This document shows positions 33,928 through 41,616 of a stretch of DNA of 53,242 nucleotides, in pieces. Position 1 is the first letter of the stretch. Every line of letters starts with the position of its first letter. Under the pieces are notes generated by a model. It was not told where the DNA came from and searched no databases. It saw only the letters and a program-made list of their open reading frames with translations. A program made the position numbers and the translations under genes. This DNA comes from Deltaproteobacteria bacterium (GTDB taxonomy: Bacteria > Desulfobacterota > Syntrophia > Syntrophales > UBA2210), in the NCBI GenBank assembly GCA_016933215.1, contig JAFGBH010000012.1:1-53242 (forward strand). Direction: 5' to 3'.

Positions 33928-33954
33928 CGTGAGTATCTCACGAAACGTTGTTTC
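33928..33954. promoter_or_regulatory. Two adjacent small palindromes between convergent element genes
   Basis: CGTGAG-TAT-CTCACG (33928-33942) abuts GAAAC-GTT-GTTTC (33942-33954). They lie in the 241-bp gap between the SWIM gene and terS. They may be protein-binding sites or the base of a transcript end; there is no T-run. Nothing else stands out in the gap. Confidence 0.35.
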
Positions 33955-34069
33955 ATCATAAGTTTTCTTCCGGTAATTACAACCTGCTTCTGGCCGGTTG
34001 TTATCGCACCATTTGCCCAATTTTCAAAGATCGATTTTCTCAGTTTTAAGAGTATTCTTTACAATGCTA

Positions 34070-34549
34070 TTATACTTTTCCCATCTTCCCCATGGCTTTC
34101 TTCAAAACCCCGCTCGGTCTACTGTAATTCTCCATCAATTGACGTAATCGCTTTTCAACAAACATCCGTTCCTCGCTTCCCGGCTTCATCTGCTTTGGGA
34201 TGTTCAGCAAATCACGCTTCAAAACATGAATCCTTGCCACAAATTCATTCTTCACATCTTCCCGAAACATCAACTCGCCCTGCCTTAAAAGAAGCTCCAA
34301 TTCCTTCAGCTTTCGTTCGGCCATGAGTTTTAAACGTCTTTCTTCTATCAGAGTGGTGTCCATTGTCTTAGATCCAACACGGTTATCTTTGAACCACCTG
34401 ACACTTTCCAGGAGTGGATATTTACCCCTGCCATGCTTCGGGAATCCTTCAGATACCCATTCTGAGAGAGTTGACCGCGAAATATTAAGAAGCTTACAGG
34501 TGTCATTTGTTGACAAAACCACATTTTCAACACTTTTTATGATCTGCAT
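34070..34549 (-). CDS. terS: Terminase small subunit, Nu1-like
   Basis: A 159-residue DNA-packaging recognition protein. An N-terminal winged-helix/HTH (LSTNDTCKLLNISRSTLSEW, WVSEGFPKHGRGKYPLLESV) is followed by a long helical segment (ERRLKLMAERKLKELELLLR, QGELMFREDVKNEFVARIHV, LKRDLLNIPKQM) of the Phage_Nu1 type. ATG 34549 is preferred because AGAGGAG precedes it; the upstream 11 codons are unlikely. It is the last gene of the element's replication operon. No large terminase, portal or capsid gene is in the element, so it would work only with a helper phage's machinery. The family call is from motif memory and should be tested by profile search. Confidence 0.78.
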   Translation of the reverse strand: MQIIKSVENVVLSTNDTCKLLNISRSTLSEWVSEGFPKHGRGKYPLLESVRWFKDNRVGSKTMDTTLIEERRLKLMAERKLKELELLLRQGELMFREDVKNEFVARIHVLKRDLLNIPKQMKPGSEERMFVEKRLRQLMENYSRPSGVLKKAMGKMGKV

Positions 34550-34661
34550 AATAATTCTCCTCTCTTGTTGTTTGTAAGGCAAAATATTTCATCACGAGCG
34601 AGCGAGGGCCGCGCTACGGGAAACTGCAATCTCTTTTCCTCTGGGAAGGACCCATAAACCT

Positions 34662-35462
34662 TTAATCATCCCAGTATCTCCGCTGTGGCCGGTGCTGATT
34701 TGAATCGGGGTCAACATTCCGGTCTGTCGTTTCGAAAAGATAATGCCCCTGCTTCTCAAGCCAAACTTTTTTCTGCAAAACACCCGTTCTTCTGTGCTGA
34801 TTGATCTGCAGGCAGGCCACATTATCCCCGATGTCGGGAAATCTCTTAATCATGAACGCGGCATCGCTTTCCTGTTCAACAAAGCTACTGTCCCTTATCT
34901 CCCCAAAACCGTCATTTCCCTTCTTGGTGTGACACATAAGAAAGATAATCAGGTTTTCCCGGACGGCTAAGAGCTTCAGCTTCCTGATTACCATTCCTAT
35001 CTCGATTGACGGGTTGCGGGTGCGGGCCATGTCAACAATGTAGTGTAGGTGATCTAAGAATATAATCCGGGTCCTGTATTTTTGAAGGCTTTCGATAATC
35101 CTGTTTTCCAACCAGTCAAGGTTAGCTGCCTTTAGTATGCGTGGCATGTATATAAGGGGAAGGTCATCAAAGCATGATAAAAACTGTTGTGGGGGAAGTT
35201 CAAAAGAGAACCAGAGAGAAAAAACCTGCTGATCGTGAAAGTTCCTTGTTAGCGTTTGGGAAAAGAGGCTCTTCCCGTTCTTGGTGAGTCCGCTTACAGC
35301 AATAAGCTCCCCAGGAACAAAACCATCAATCAGCTTATCAAGTGTCGGGATCTTGCTTTTAACTTTAAAAAGATGCTTCTGATTCTTTACGATCTCCTGC
35401 ATCTCAAAGGATGTGATGATTTTATCCTCTCTGTCATATTTACTTAAATCAACTTGGTTCAT
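34662..35462 (-). CDS. DnaB/RepA-like RecA-fold ATPase (replicative helicase type)
   Basis: A 266-residue ATPase of the RecA/DnaB-C family. Walker A is GLTKNGKS (GxxxxGKS), Walker B RIIFLDHLHYI, then CHTKKG as the DnaB-type H motif and a C-terminal segment QINQHRRTG. It lacks the DnaB N-terminal domain and so is a short phage- or plasmid-type helicase. ATG 35462 overlaps the previous stop in ATGA, with GGAG eight bases upstream, which fixes the start. It presumably acts with the initiator-like protein at 35796 to replicate the excised element. Confidence 0.8.
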   Translation of the reverse strand: MNQVDLSKYDREDKIITSFEMQEIVKNQKHLFKVKSKIPTLDKLIDGFVPGELIAVSGLTKNGKSLFSQTLTRNFHDQQVFSLWFSFELPPQQFLSCFDDLPLIYMPRILKAANLDWLENRIIESLQKYRTRIIFLDHLHYIVDMARTRNPSIEIGMVIRKLKLLAVRENLIIFLMCHTKKGNDGFGEIRDSSFVEQESDAAFMIKRFPDIGDNVACLQINQHRRTGVLQKKVWLEKQGHYLFETTDRNVDPDSNQHRPQRRYWDD

Positions 35463-35803
35463 TGCAGCCACTCCGGTAGTTGTTCTTTGTAGAGGTCTTT
35501 CAGTTCCTCCTGTTCAATTCTTATAAAATACTCGCAGTATTGACGGATAAAACCGTCGTCCATCGTTTCCTTCATGTCTACCAGTAAACCAATGTCGCAT
35601 TTCAAAAACTCGATACTGTCTTTGATGTCCTCTCGCCATGCTTCCCGAAGCTCATCAAGGAAAGACCCCTCTCGCTCTTCCCCATATTCACGCACCTGAT
35701 AAATCGCTTCCACAATCCATCTTTGCATAACTGGATTGTCACAGTGTTCATCATACAGCCTTTCAAGCTCATCCTCTTTCAAGGGGAATTGTTTATTATT
35801 CAT
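35459..35803 (-). CDS. Acidic protein of unknown function in the replication operon
   Basis: A 114-residue, strongly acidic, probably helical protein (EDELERLYDEHCDNPVMQRW, REYGEEREGSFLDELREAWR). I recognise no domain. The start (ATG 35803, or GTG 35806) overlaps the end of the initiator-like gene, and its stop overlaps the helicase-like gene, so translation of the three is coupled. Placement between initiator and helicase genes suggests a helicase-loader or accessory role, by analogy with phage replication modules; this is only inference. Confidence 0.7.
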   Translation of the reverse strand: MNNKQFPLKEDELERLYDEHCDNPVMQRWIVEAIYQVREYGEEREGSFLDELREAWREDIKDSIEFLKCDIGLLVDMKETMDDGFIRQYCEYFIRIEQEELKDLYKEQLPEWLQ

Positions 35804-36515
35804 CACCGGGCCTCATCATTTCAGCTTCATCAATATATCTAGCCCAGTGAGCTTTTCTAAAAAGGGTGTCCGGGTGAAAGTATTTTGGATTGTCTATGAA
35901 ATATTTGTCCTGGGATTTAGTAACGATGATTCGGCAACACTCATATACGGAGCCGCCGTCTTTCAATCTAGCAATGATGTTCTTATCGCTTGTAATCGGT
36001 CTTAGCTTTTTACTAACTAACTTTTCTCGCTTTTCATTTAAAAGTTCTAAAACCTCTTTTATTCCATCTTCAAGAAGGACTTTCTCATTACCATGATGGA
36101 GGATATATATACTCTTTTCCTTCTTATACATTCTTGTCTGTGGCACTTTGTTGGCAGGTTGCTGGTCGTTTTGTGGGTCGTCTTCAGATTCACCACCCTG
36201 ATAAGTGCCCCAATTCACTATGGTAATTACCGAAAATCTGTTGGTCGTTTTGATGGTCAATATTTTCCAGTTTTTCAGAATGTCAAGGCCTGTACGGACT
36301 TCCCGCTCACTAAGCCCTGTTTCCCTTGCTGCTACACGTCTTCCGAAGATAAATTGCCCGGGTTCAAGTATGATTTCCTGATTCCCTATAATAGCCTTGC
36401 GTTGCTTGTGTGATGCCTTTAAAAGGCAATATGTAAACAAGACCCAAACATTATGATTTCTTAAGATACCGCTGTCCAAGGATCTGCGATATAGTTTAAT
36501 CCAACCTCTGTTCAT
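35796..36515 (-). CDS. Phage-type replication initiator (O/DnaD-like)
   Basis: A 239-residue protein with an N-terminal winged-helix region (GWIKLYRRSLDSGILRN, FGRRVAARETGLSEREVRTG, LDILKNWKILTIKTTNRFSV) common to phage replication proteins, a low-complexity Gln/Asn/Asp linker (about 110-135), and a C-terminal segment ending NPKYFHPDTLFRKAHWARY that resembles the conserved phage C-terminal/DnaD-like domain. It overlaps the upstream small gene by four bases (ATGA) with GGAG nine bases before ATG 36515. Expected to bind the element's origin and load the helicase-like ATPase. Confidence 0.75.
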   Translation of the reverse strand: MNRGWIKLYRRSLDSGILRNHNVWVLFTYCLLKASHKQRKAIIGNQEIILEPGQFIFGRRVAARETGLSEREVRTGLDILKNWKILTIKTTNRFSVITIVNWGTYQGGESEDDPQNDQQPANKVPQTRMYKKEKSIYILHHGNEKVLLEDGIKEVLELLNEKREKLVSKKLRPITSDKNIIARLKDGGSVYECCRIIVTKSQDKYFIDNPKYFHPDTLFRKAHWARYIDEAEMMRPGDE

Positions 36516-36703
36516 AAAGCGTACTCCGCGGGATCTTCAAAGCGAGCTTCCATCAATTGAGTCAACTCTTCCTCGGTGATTCGGACGCGTCCCCTTTCCC
36601 CTGCAAGCTCCGCTATCAATAAAAAGATATTTGCAGCCATAGGGTTATTTTCAAAAATTCTATCGTATCTTTTCTTAAATCTTCGATTCGGTTTGAAGGT
36701 CAT
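36512..36703 (-). CDS. Small conserved phage-type protein of unknown function
   Basis: A 63-residue protein with a basic start (TFKPNRRFKKRYDRIFENNP) and an acidic end (ITEEELTQLMEARFEDPAEY). I recall similar short proteins in proviral regions of related bacteria, but their function is unknown to me. It overlaps the replication initiator gene by four bases and lies 16 bp behind an HTH gene, so it is a genuine member of the operon. Confidence 0.7.
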   Translation of the reverse strand: MTFKPNRRFKKRYDRIFENNPMAANIFLLIAELAGERGRVRITEEELTQLMEARFEDPAEYAL

Positions 36704-36719
36704 CTTTCACAATCCCGGA

Positions 36720-36941
36720 TTAACTAAGGTCACTGACCACCTCTTCAACGATCTGATCAACACAAGATTCCCCCACCTCGAAGGATTCAAGGAATTTGTC
36801 GATCTCAGAATATTTTACAAGAACTGTTCCACTGGGAAGACGCGAATATCTCAAGCCTTCACGCAACCACTTGCGAAAGGTCCGCTCTTTAACGCCTGCG
36901 TAGGGTGCAGCCTGTTTGACTTTTGCCCAGCCTCCATTCAT
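36720..36941 (-). CDS. Small HTH protein (excisionase/MerR-like)
   Basis: A 73-residue DNA-binding protein. AAPYAGVKERTFRKWLREGL followed by RYSRLPSGTVLVKYSEIDKF is the winged-HTH pattern of excisionase and phage Alp-like regulators. No good ribosome site precedes ATG 36941, but it starts nine bases after the stop of a similar HTH gene and is probably translated by coupling. May control excision or the replication operon. Confidence 0.75.
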   Translation of the reverse strand: MNGGWAKVKQAAPYAGVKERTFRKWLREGLRYSRLPSGTVLVKYSEIDKFLESFEVGESCVDQIVEEVVSDLS

Positions 36942-36950
36942 GTCTGTTTG

Positions 36951-37142
36951 CTAGGTCCTTTTGATTTTATGAGCTTCCATGTAATCGTGAAGGTCGTTAA
37001 CGGCATACCTAACCGATCGCCCCACCTTGGTGTAATTAAATGCTTTTCCTTGACTTCTCCAGTTTCGTAGAGTCTGCACCGACACCCCGGTGATCATCGA
37101 TGCCTCATTTTCGTTTACCCATCGCTTAACTGTATAATTCAT
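36951..37142 (-). CDS. Small HTH protein (AlpA/excisionase-like)
   Basis: A 63-residue protein with the HTH_17-type pattern: VNENEASMITGVSVQTLRNW, then KVGRSVRYAVNDLHDYMEAH. Such proteins act as excisionases or activate integrase genes in P4-like satellites. GGGAG precedes ATG 37142. It is the first gene of the seven-gene replication/packaging operon that runs down to terS, and the 172-bp A/T-rich gap upstream (37143-37314) should hold the promoter. Confidence 0.78.
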   Translation of the reverse strand: MNYTVKRWVNENEASMITGVSVQTLRNWRSQGKAFNYTKVGRSVRYAVNDLHDYMEAHKIKRT

Positions 37143-37314
37143 CTTTTATTCTCCCTTCAAAAAGCGACTTATAAAGGTATTATGTTTGTCTTGTTATTTA
37201 CCCTTAAATGTCTATGTAATCAAGTAGTTAAGTGAAAAATAGATTGACGTGAAAGGCGTTTTTACACAAAGCTGAAAATATTAGGCAAATTAAAGAATGT
37301 TAAGATAAGGAGGG

Positions 37315-37950
37315 CTAACTTTTTCTTAATTGTGATTGTATTTCGTAGAAATTTCTTTCGAGGTATCTGACTTTTCCAATCGAATAAGTTACTTTCGGTT
37401 GGATTTGTGGGTTTGTGATGTTTAATAATTCAGCAATAAGTGAAAATACGTCTTGCTGCGTGAAGCCCATTTCCTTAGCTGGTTTTATGAAAACAGCAAG
37501 AAGTATGTGCACAAGCATTCCTAACTGCTGGTTTGCCGTTTTCAGCCGTGGATTAATGCCCAATGTTTTTAAGACGTTTTCATACAGGGTTTTTTGATCA
37601 TTCATTAGAGAATACCTGTTCTCAAATCTACACAAGACGGATTCTAATACATCTCGCTCATCGTCCCTTATGAGTCTGTCAGCTTTCTTCAAGAAGCCTT
37701 TAAGGAATCTTATACCGTATGAGTAACGATCATTGATCTCTTTTAGCTTTTGCGATAGTTCACCGTAACGGAAGGACTTCGTTTCAGGGCGAAGTGGTCC
37801 CGTCAAATGCATTCTAACTTCTTCTATGGCAATCCCTTTGCTTATAAGCGCATTTAATAAAGCCTTGTTTTTAACTCCGGAAATTGATGAAACAAGATCT
37901 CTGTCACGATCCCACTTACTAAAGTCATATTTTGCTTTCTTTTTTGGCAT
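37315..37950 (-). CDS. Unknown helical protein at the right end of the element
   Basis: A 211-residue basic protein that I do not recognise. It opens MPKKKAKYDFSKWDRDRDLV and is rich in charged helices (DRLIRDDERDVLESVLCRFE); there is no signal peptide or membrane segment. ATG 37950 is preferred (GGTGG upstream) over 37977, which has a C-rich upstream. It is separated from the operon behind it by 172 bp of A/T-rich DNA and is the last gene before attR, the position often used for cargo or a repressor. No defence, toxin or repressor motif is visible. Confidence 0.65.
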   Translation of the reverse strand: MPKKKAKYDFSKWDRDRDLVSSISGVKNKALLNALISKGIAIEEVRMHLTGPLRPETKSFRYGELSQKLKEINDRYSYGIRFLKGFLKKADRLIRDDERDVLESVLCRFENRYSLMNDQKTLYENVLKTLGINPRLKTANQQLGMLVHILLAVFIKPAKEMGFTQQDVFSLIAELLNITNPQIQPKVTYSIGKVRYLERNFYEIQSQLRKS

Positions 37951-38189
37951 ACTATCCACCGCCCGATAGTACCGCATTGTTTAAGGTGGGGGGGAAACCG
38001 TGCGGTCTTCGGCTTTCGGGTGCGCTCCCTATCCCCCCACAACACGAAAGGGATATTACTTATTAGATTCTATCATCTTTGCAGATCCTTGCAAACAGGT
38101 GTGTATAGGGTGCATTTTAAGACAAAATATTAGCACTTTCCAAAATACCAAGCCTAACAATATCAAATAGTTAAGCATTACCGAGTCAT
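37951..38189. other. Non-coding right end of the element with putative arm sites
   Basis: 239 bp without a gene. It contains GGGTGCG (38018-38024) and AGGTGTG-TATA-GGGTGCA (38097-38114), the latter matching the left-end GGGTGCG-TATA-GGGTGCG with 11-base spacing in the same orientation. A poly-G run lies at 37987-37993. Probably the attP right arm where integrase and excisionase bind. Confidence 0.5.
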
Positions 38190-38209
38190 TCCCGGCTTCG
38201 GCACCATAG
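38190..38209. repeat. attR core (20-nt direct repeat, copy 2)
   Basis: TCCCGGCTTCGGCACCATAG, identical to 30966-30985. To the right the host chromosome resumes with a terminator that must once have followed tRNA-Leu directly. Confidence 0.93.
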
Positions 38210-38218
38210 AAAAATTAA

Positions 38219-38250
38219 GGGGTACCTCAATTTGAGGCACCCCTTTTTTT
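38219..38250. terminator. Chromosomal terminator, originally of tRNA-Leu
   Basis: GGGGT (38219-38223) pairs with ACCCC (38239-38243), one A-C mismatch, then CCTC/GAGG around AATTT, followed by seven Ts. It starts 10 bp after attR, so before integration it lay about 12 bp behind the tRNA. It may also end the minus-strand gene at 38271, as the reverse strand has a T-rich tail. Confidence 0.85.
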
Positions 38251-38270
38251 ATGATATTTAAAAGAAGAAA

Positions 38271-39992
38271 TTAGCCCTTTGTAAATCGCTTTTCCGAATC
38301 GGGCAGATCGAGCCCGAGGGTTCCGCCGGGGTTCATGATGTTGTTGGGGTCGAAGTGTCGTTTGAGGGCTGCAAGGATATCGGTCAGGTTTGTGCCGAGC
38401 TGACCTTCGAGCCAGGGGGCGAAAAGTTTTCCTATGCCGTGGTGGTGACTCATGGCCGCTCCCGATTTCTGAATCGCGTCCAATACGCCCCGGTGATATT
38501 CGACAAATTCTTCCTTCCCCATCTTCCCGATAAATATGAAGTAGAGGTTTGTTCCCTGGGGATAGAAATGGGAGCTGTGGGTCATGCATACTGTCCGGGG
38601 CCTGCTTTTGCAGTAGTCTCTGACCGACCTGTGGACATGATGGAGCTGTTCCCAGTTGACGGAGCACTCCAGTGTGTCGACGATAATCCCGAAATCCTGC
38701 AGATCCTCTCGCATGAAGGGATCCCTGTACCGTCCGTGCTCCCAGCTTTTCGTGACAAATCCCGTCGTGTTCATGGCGCCGTATTTTCTGCAGACCTTCT
38801 GAATTTTGCGCTTTACCAGTGACGTGAAATCGGCATCGCCGTCGGTGGTGCCGATAAGGAGACATTTTTCACCGGCCCTGTAGCCCCTCATTGTGAGGAT
38901 TTTGTCGATGATCGTTCCCTCGACGCCGTAGAGCTTCATGGCGATATCGGTCTCTTCCGGATCGGAGAGCCTGAAAACGGAGGGGTAGCCGAATTCTCCC
39001 TGCATGACTTCCCGGACGGCATCGACGGCATCTTTCCAGTTCTTGAAGATGAAACTGAATCTTCGCGTATTTTCAGGCTGATACCGGTGAATTTTCAGGG
39101 TTGCCGATACGAGGACGCCGAAGGTTCCCTCGCTTCCTATCATGATCTGATCGATGGAAGGTCCCGTGGCGGATGCCGGGTATTCATGCGTCTTTACGGT
39201 GCCCGCAGGCGTAATATATTCCTGGGAGATGACCAGATCTTCTATCTTTCCGTAATAGGTGGAGTTCTGGCCCGCACCGCGGGTTACGATCCACCCCCCC
39301 ACCGAGGAATATTCGAAGGATTGGGGGAAATGTCCGAAGGTATAGGCATGGTTCGTCTGAAATAGGTCCGGTGCATTATTGAGGGCCTTTTCAAGGTCGG
39401 GCCCGAAGATGCCTGGCTCCACCGTAACGGTCTGGTTTTTTTCGTTCAGGCTTATTATTCTCTTCATGTGAACGCGCATATCGAGAGAAACTCCTCCTTC
39501 CATGCACTCGACACCCCTGGTAACGGAGGAACCGGCCCCGAAGACGTATACGGCGATCCTCTTGTCATTGCAGTACTCGACTATTTTCCGTATGTCCTCT
39601 TTGTCCCGGGGGCGAAGGACGGCGCCGGGGAGGTTTTCCACGATCTTTTCTCTCAGCCTGAAGGCATCGTACATGGTCTTGCCGTAGGCAACTTCGAGCC
39701 GGGAGAAATCATCCGTTTTTACGTTTTCTTCCCCCACAATGTTTCTGAATGTCTCTATGTTTTCGGGAGAAAGCGTCGAAGGGACATCGAAGGATACCTC
39801 TTCAAGGGCCATATTTTGCGGTTCCCTGAAGTCATCGTCGGTCATGTCAAAGACTTCCTTCATGAGCTGGTAGAGCCTCTTGTTGGGATGTTTGAACTGG
39901 TCCATATCTCCCCATTTAAGTATGGTCCTGTACGATTTTGCTGACGGTATGCCTTCATACCAGTCCGGATAGAACTCGTCCTTCTTTTTCAT
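38271..39992 (-). CDS. FAD-linked oxidase of the alkyl-dihydroxyacetonephosphate synthase family
   Basis: A 573-residue flavoprotein. The PCMH-type FAD domain spans about 110-300: RPRDKEDIRKIVEYCND, VYVFGAGSSVTRGVE, SSVGGWIVTRGAGQNSTYYG, and GPSIDQIMIGSEGTFGVL. The C-terminal half has the family's THSSHFYPQGTNLYFIF and the active-site HHHGIGKLFAPW. Eukaryotic relatives exchange the acyl chain of acyl-DHAP for a fatty alcohol to make ether lipids; bacterial members are less well studied. ATG 39992 overlaps the kinase stop by one base (TGATG), with AAGGAG upstream, so the two are co-translated. Fatty alcohol could come from the ADH/AOR enzymes, but that link is only an idea. Confidence 0.85.
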   Translation of the reverse strand: MKKKDEFYPDWYEGIPSAKSYRTILKWGDMDQFKHPNKRLYQLMKEVFDMTDDDFREPQNMALEEVSFDVPSTLSPENIETFRNIVGEENVKTDDFSRLEVAYGKTMYDAFRLREKIVENLPGAVLRPRDKEDIRKIVEYCNDKRIAVYVFGAGSSVTRGVECMEGGVSLDMRVHMKRIISLNEKNQTVTVEPGIFGPDLEKALNNAPDLFQTNHAYTFGHFPQSFEYSSVGGWIVTRGAGQNSTYYGKIEDLVISQEYITPAGTVKTHEYPASATGPSIDQIMIGSEGTFGVLVSATLKIHRYQPENTRRFSFIFKNWKDAVDAVREVMQGEFGYPSVFRLSDPEETDIAMKLYGVEGTIIDKILTMRGYRAGEKCLLIGTTDGDADFTSLVKRKIQKVCRKYGAMNTTGFVTKSWEHGRYRDPFMREDLQDFGIIVDTLECSVNWEQLHHVHRSVRDYCKSRPRTVCMTHSSHFYPQGTNLYFIFIGKMGKEEFVEYHRGVLDAIQKSGAAMSHHHGIGKLFAPWLEGQLGTNLTDILAALKRHFDPNNIMNPGGTLGLDLPDSEKRFTKG

Positions 39993-41581
39993 CACCGCAC
40001 TCCTTCTCCCCTGTTGAGCCTCCTGTACATGGCCCGGTTGTTCTTATATATGGTAACGAACTCCGCGAAAAGTGCATCGTATATTCTTCTGTTTTCTTTC
40101 CTCGGATGGAAAGTATTTTCATACTCGATGAGATCGGGGATATCGTCAAAGGATATCTCACCAAGTCCCACCGATGCGATGAATGCGGCGCCCCTCGCGT
40201 TTGCCGACATGGGGTCCTTTACCTGACGGATGTCCCTGTCGAGCACATCGGCAAATATCTGGCACCAGAGCTCCGATTTTGCCCCTCCACCCACCATGTT
40301 GAGGGGATTTACCCTTCGTTTTACGAATTTTTCCACGTACTGAAAACTCCAGCGTGTATTGTAGGCGACCCCCTCGAGGACGGACCTCGCTATATCGCCC
40401 TGGGTTGTGGTCTTTGAAATATTATAGAGGCCGGCCCTGAGAGCAATATCGTCAACCGGTGTGCGCTCACCGTTCAGCCAGGGCGTAAAGATCAGCTTGT
40501 TGCTTCCGGGAGGGGCGTCTCGGGCAATTCTGTCTATCTCTCTGTAGGGATTCTCCGGGACATCTTCTGACACGATTCCTCCCTTGAAAAAGAGGACATT
40601 GTCAAGGAGAAAGCCGAGGCATCCGCCGGCGATGTCCTGCTCGTTGACGCTCTGATATTTGCCGGGGATTGCAGTGGGGAATGAGGCGATGGAATGGAGA
40701 ACGTCAGTTTTCTTGAAGGGAACTACACACTGGACCCACGAAGAGGTTCCGATATAGATATGTCCCTCGTAGTCTCGTACGGCGCCCGAACCGATGCAGG
40801 CCGCCTGATGATCAGCGGAACCCATTATGACTTTAACATCTTTGCCTATACCTATCTCTTCCGCCACCTCGGGTCGTATGGTTCCGAGGATGTCTGTCGA
40901 TGCCTTAAGGTGGGGCAGTTTTTCTCTTTCGATATCGAGGTGATCAATCAGGGCGTCATCGTAGCGGATGTTATTGATGTCCCGTATGTTTGTAACCCAG
41001 AAGAGGTGCATGGAGTCGAAGGAGGCGGCACACTCGCCCGTCAGCCTGAGATTTAGATAATCCTTGCTCGGGAGAAATTTGTATGTTTTTTCGTACACAT
41101 CGGGGAATTCATATTTGGTGAGGAGCACGTGGGCGATATCGTCTTTTCCCGAAAGCGTGGGTCCACCCGCCGTTTTCGGTATCCATCGAAGGAGGTTCAG
41201 AAGGCCGTAGCCTTCGATGCTTGGAAATCCTTTCACCATTTTTTTTATATAGGGGGCACCGCGGGAGTCCATCCAGGTGAGGGAATTCATGAGATGACGG
41301 CCTCTGTTGTCTACGGCAACGGTGCTCGAAAAGGTGCTTGAAACGCATAGGGCGGCGATATCATGTGGCGGAACCACGCCTTTTTCGACGATTTTTTTTG
41401 ACGTCGTTACAAGGGCCTGCCACCAGTCCTCAGGGTCCTGTTCGGCGCCCCCTCCCGGCAGGAAATATATGGGGGTTTTCTCAAATTCGAAATCGAGGAC
41501 ATGGCCCTTTGTGTCAACAATGGCTGTTTTGACGCCCGACGTCCCGTGGTCAATGGCGAGGATATATCTGCCGTTTTTCAT
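39992..41581 (-). CDS. FGGY-family carbohydrate kinase
   Basis: A 529-residue sugar/polyol kinase of the glycerol-kinase/xylulokinase family. It has YILAIDHGTSGVKTAIVDTKG at the N-terminus, EQDPEDWWQAL, the family signature region VMGSADHQAACIGSGAV, the second-domain IYIGTSSWVQCVV and NMVGGGAKSELWCQIFADVL. ATG 41581 has AAGGAAGGG upstream; the frame is open further but has no other good start. The substrate is not readable from sequence. Coupling to an alkyl-DHAP-synthase-like gene suggests glycerol, dihydroxyacetone or a related triose/polyol as substrate. Confidence 0.9.
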   Translation of the reverse strand: MKNGRYILAIDHGTSGVKTAIVDTKGHVLDFEFEKTPIYFLPGGGAEQDPEDWWQALVTTSKKIVEKGVVPPHDIAALCVSSTFSSTVAVDNRGRHLMNSLTWMDSRGAPYIKKMVKGFPSIEGYGLLNLLRWIPKTAGGPTLSGKDDIAHVLLTKYEFPDVYEKTYKFLPSKDYLNLRLTGECAASFDSMHLFWVTNIRDINNIRYDDALIDHLDIEREKLPHLKASTDILGTIRPEVAEEIGIGKDVKVIMGSADHQAACIGSGAVRDYEGHIYIGTSSWVQCVVPFKKTDVLHSIASFPTAIPGKYQSVNEQDIAGGCLGFLLDNVLFFKGGIVSEDVPENPYREIDRIARDAPPGSNKLIFTPWLNGERTPVDDIALRAGLYNISKTTTQGDIARSVLEGVAYNTRWSFQYVEKFVKRRVNPLNMVGGGAKSELWCQIFADVLDRDIRQVKDPMSANARGAAFIASVGLGEISFDDIPDLIEYENTFHPRKENRRIYDALFAEFVTIYKNNRAMYRRLNRGEGVR

Positions 41582-41616
41582 GTTCCCTTCCTTTTTCAGG
41601 CAGCCTGCCCCGATCG

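Larger units (their letters stand above)
30966..38209. mobile_element. 7.2-kb tRNA-Leu-integrated element with phage-satellite gene content
   Basis: Bounded by identical 20-nt copies of TCCCGGCTTCGGCACCATAG at 30966-30985 (inside the tRNA) and 38190-38209. Between them are an integrase, a ribbon-helix-helix protein, a twin-SWIM protein, two excisionase-type HTH proteins, a replication initiator, a DnaB-like ATPase, an orphan terminase small subunit and four proteins of unknown function. No head, tail, portal, lysis or large-terminase gene is visible. This set (int, regulators, replication, terS) is the plan of phage-inducible chromosomal islands; a strongly reduced prophage is the alternative. 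Several element genes are more A/T-rich than the flanking chromosome. Confidence 0.88.

Noticed and set aside
33898-34326. Plus-strand frame of 142 codons overlapping terS
   Set aside because: Antisense to the terminase-like gene, with no ribosome site or recognisable motif.
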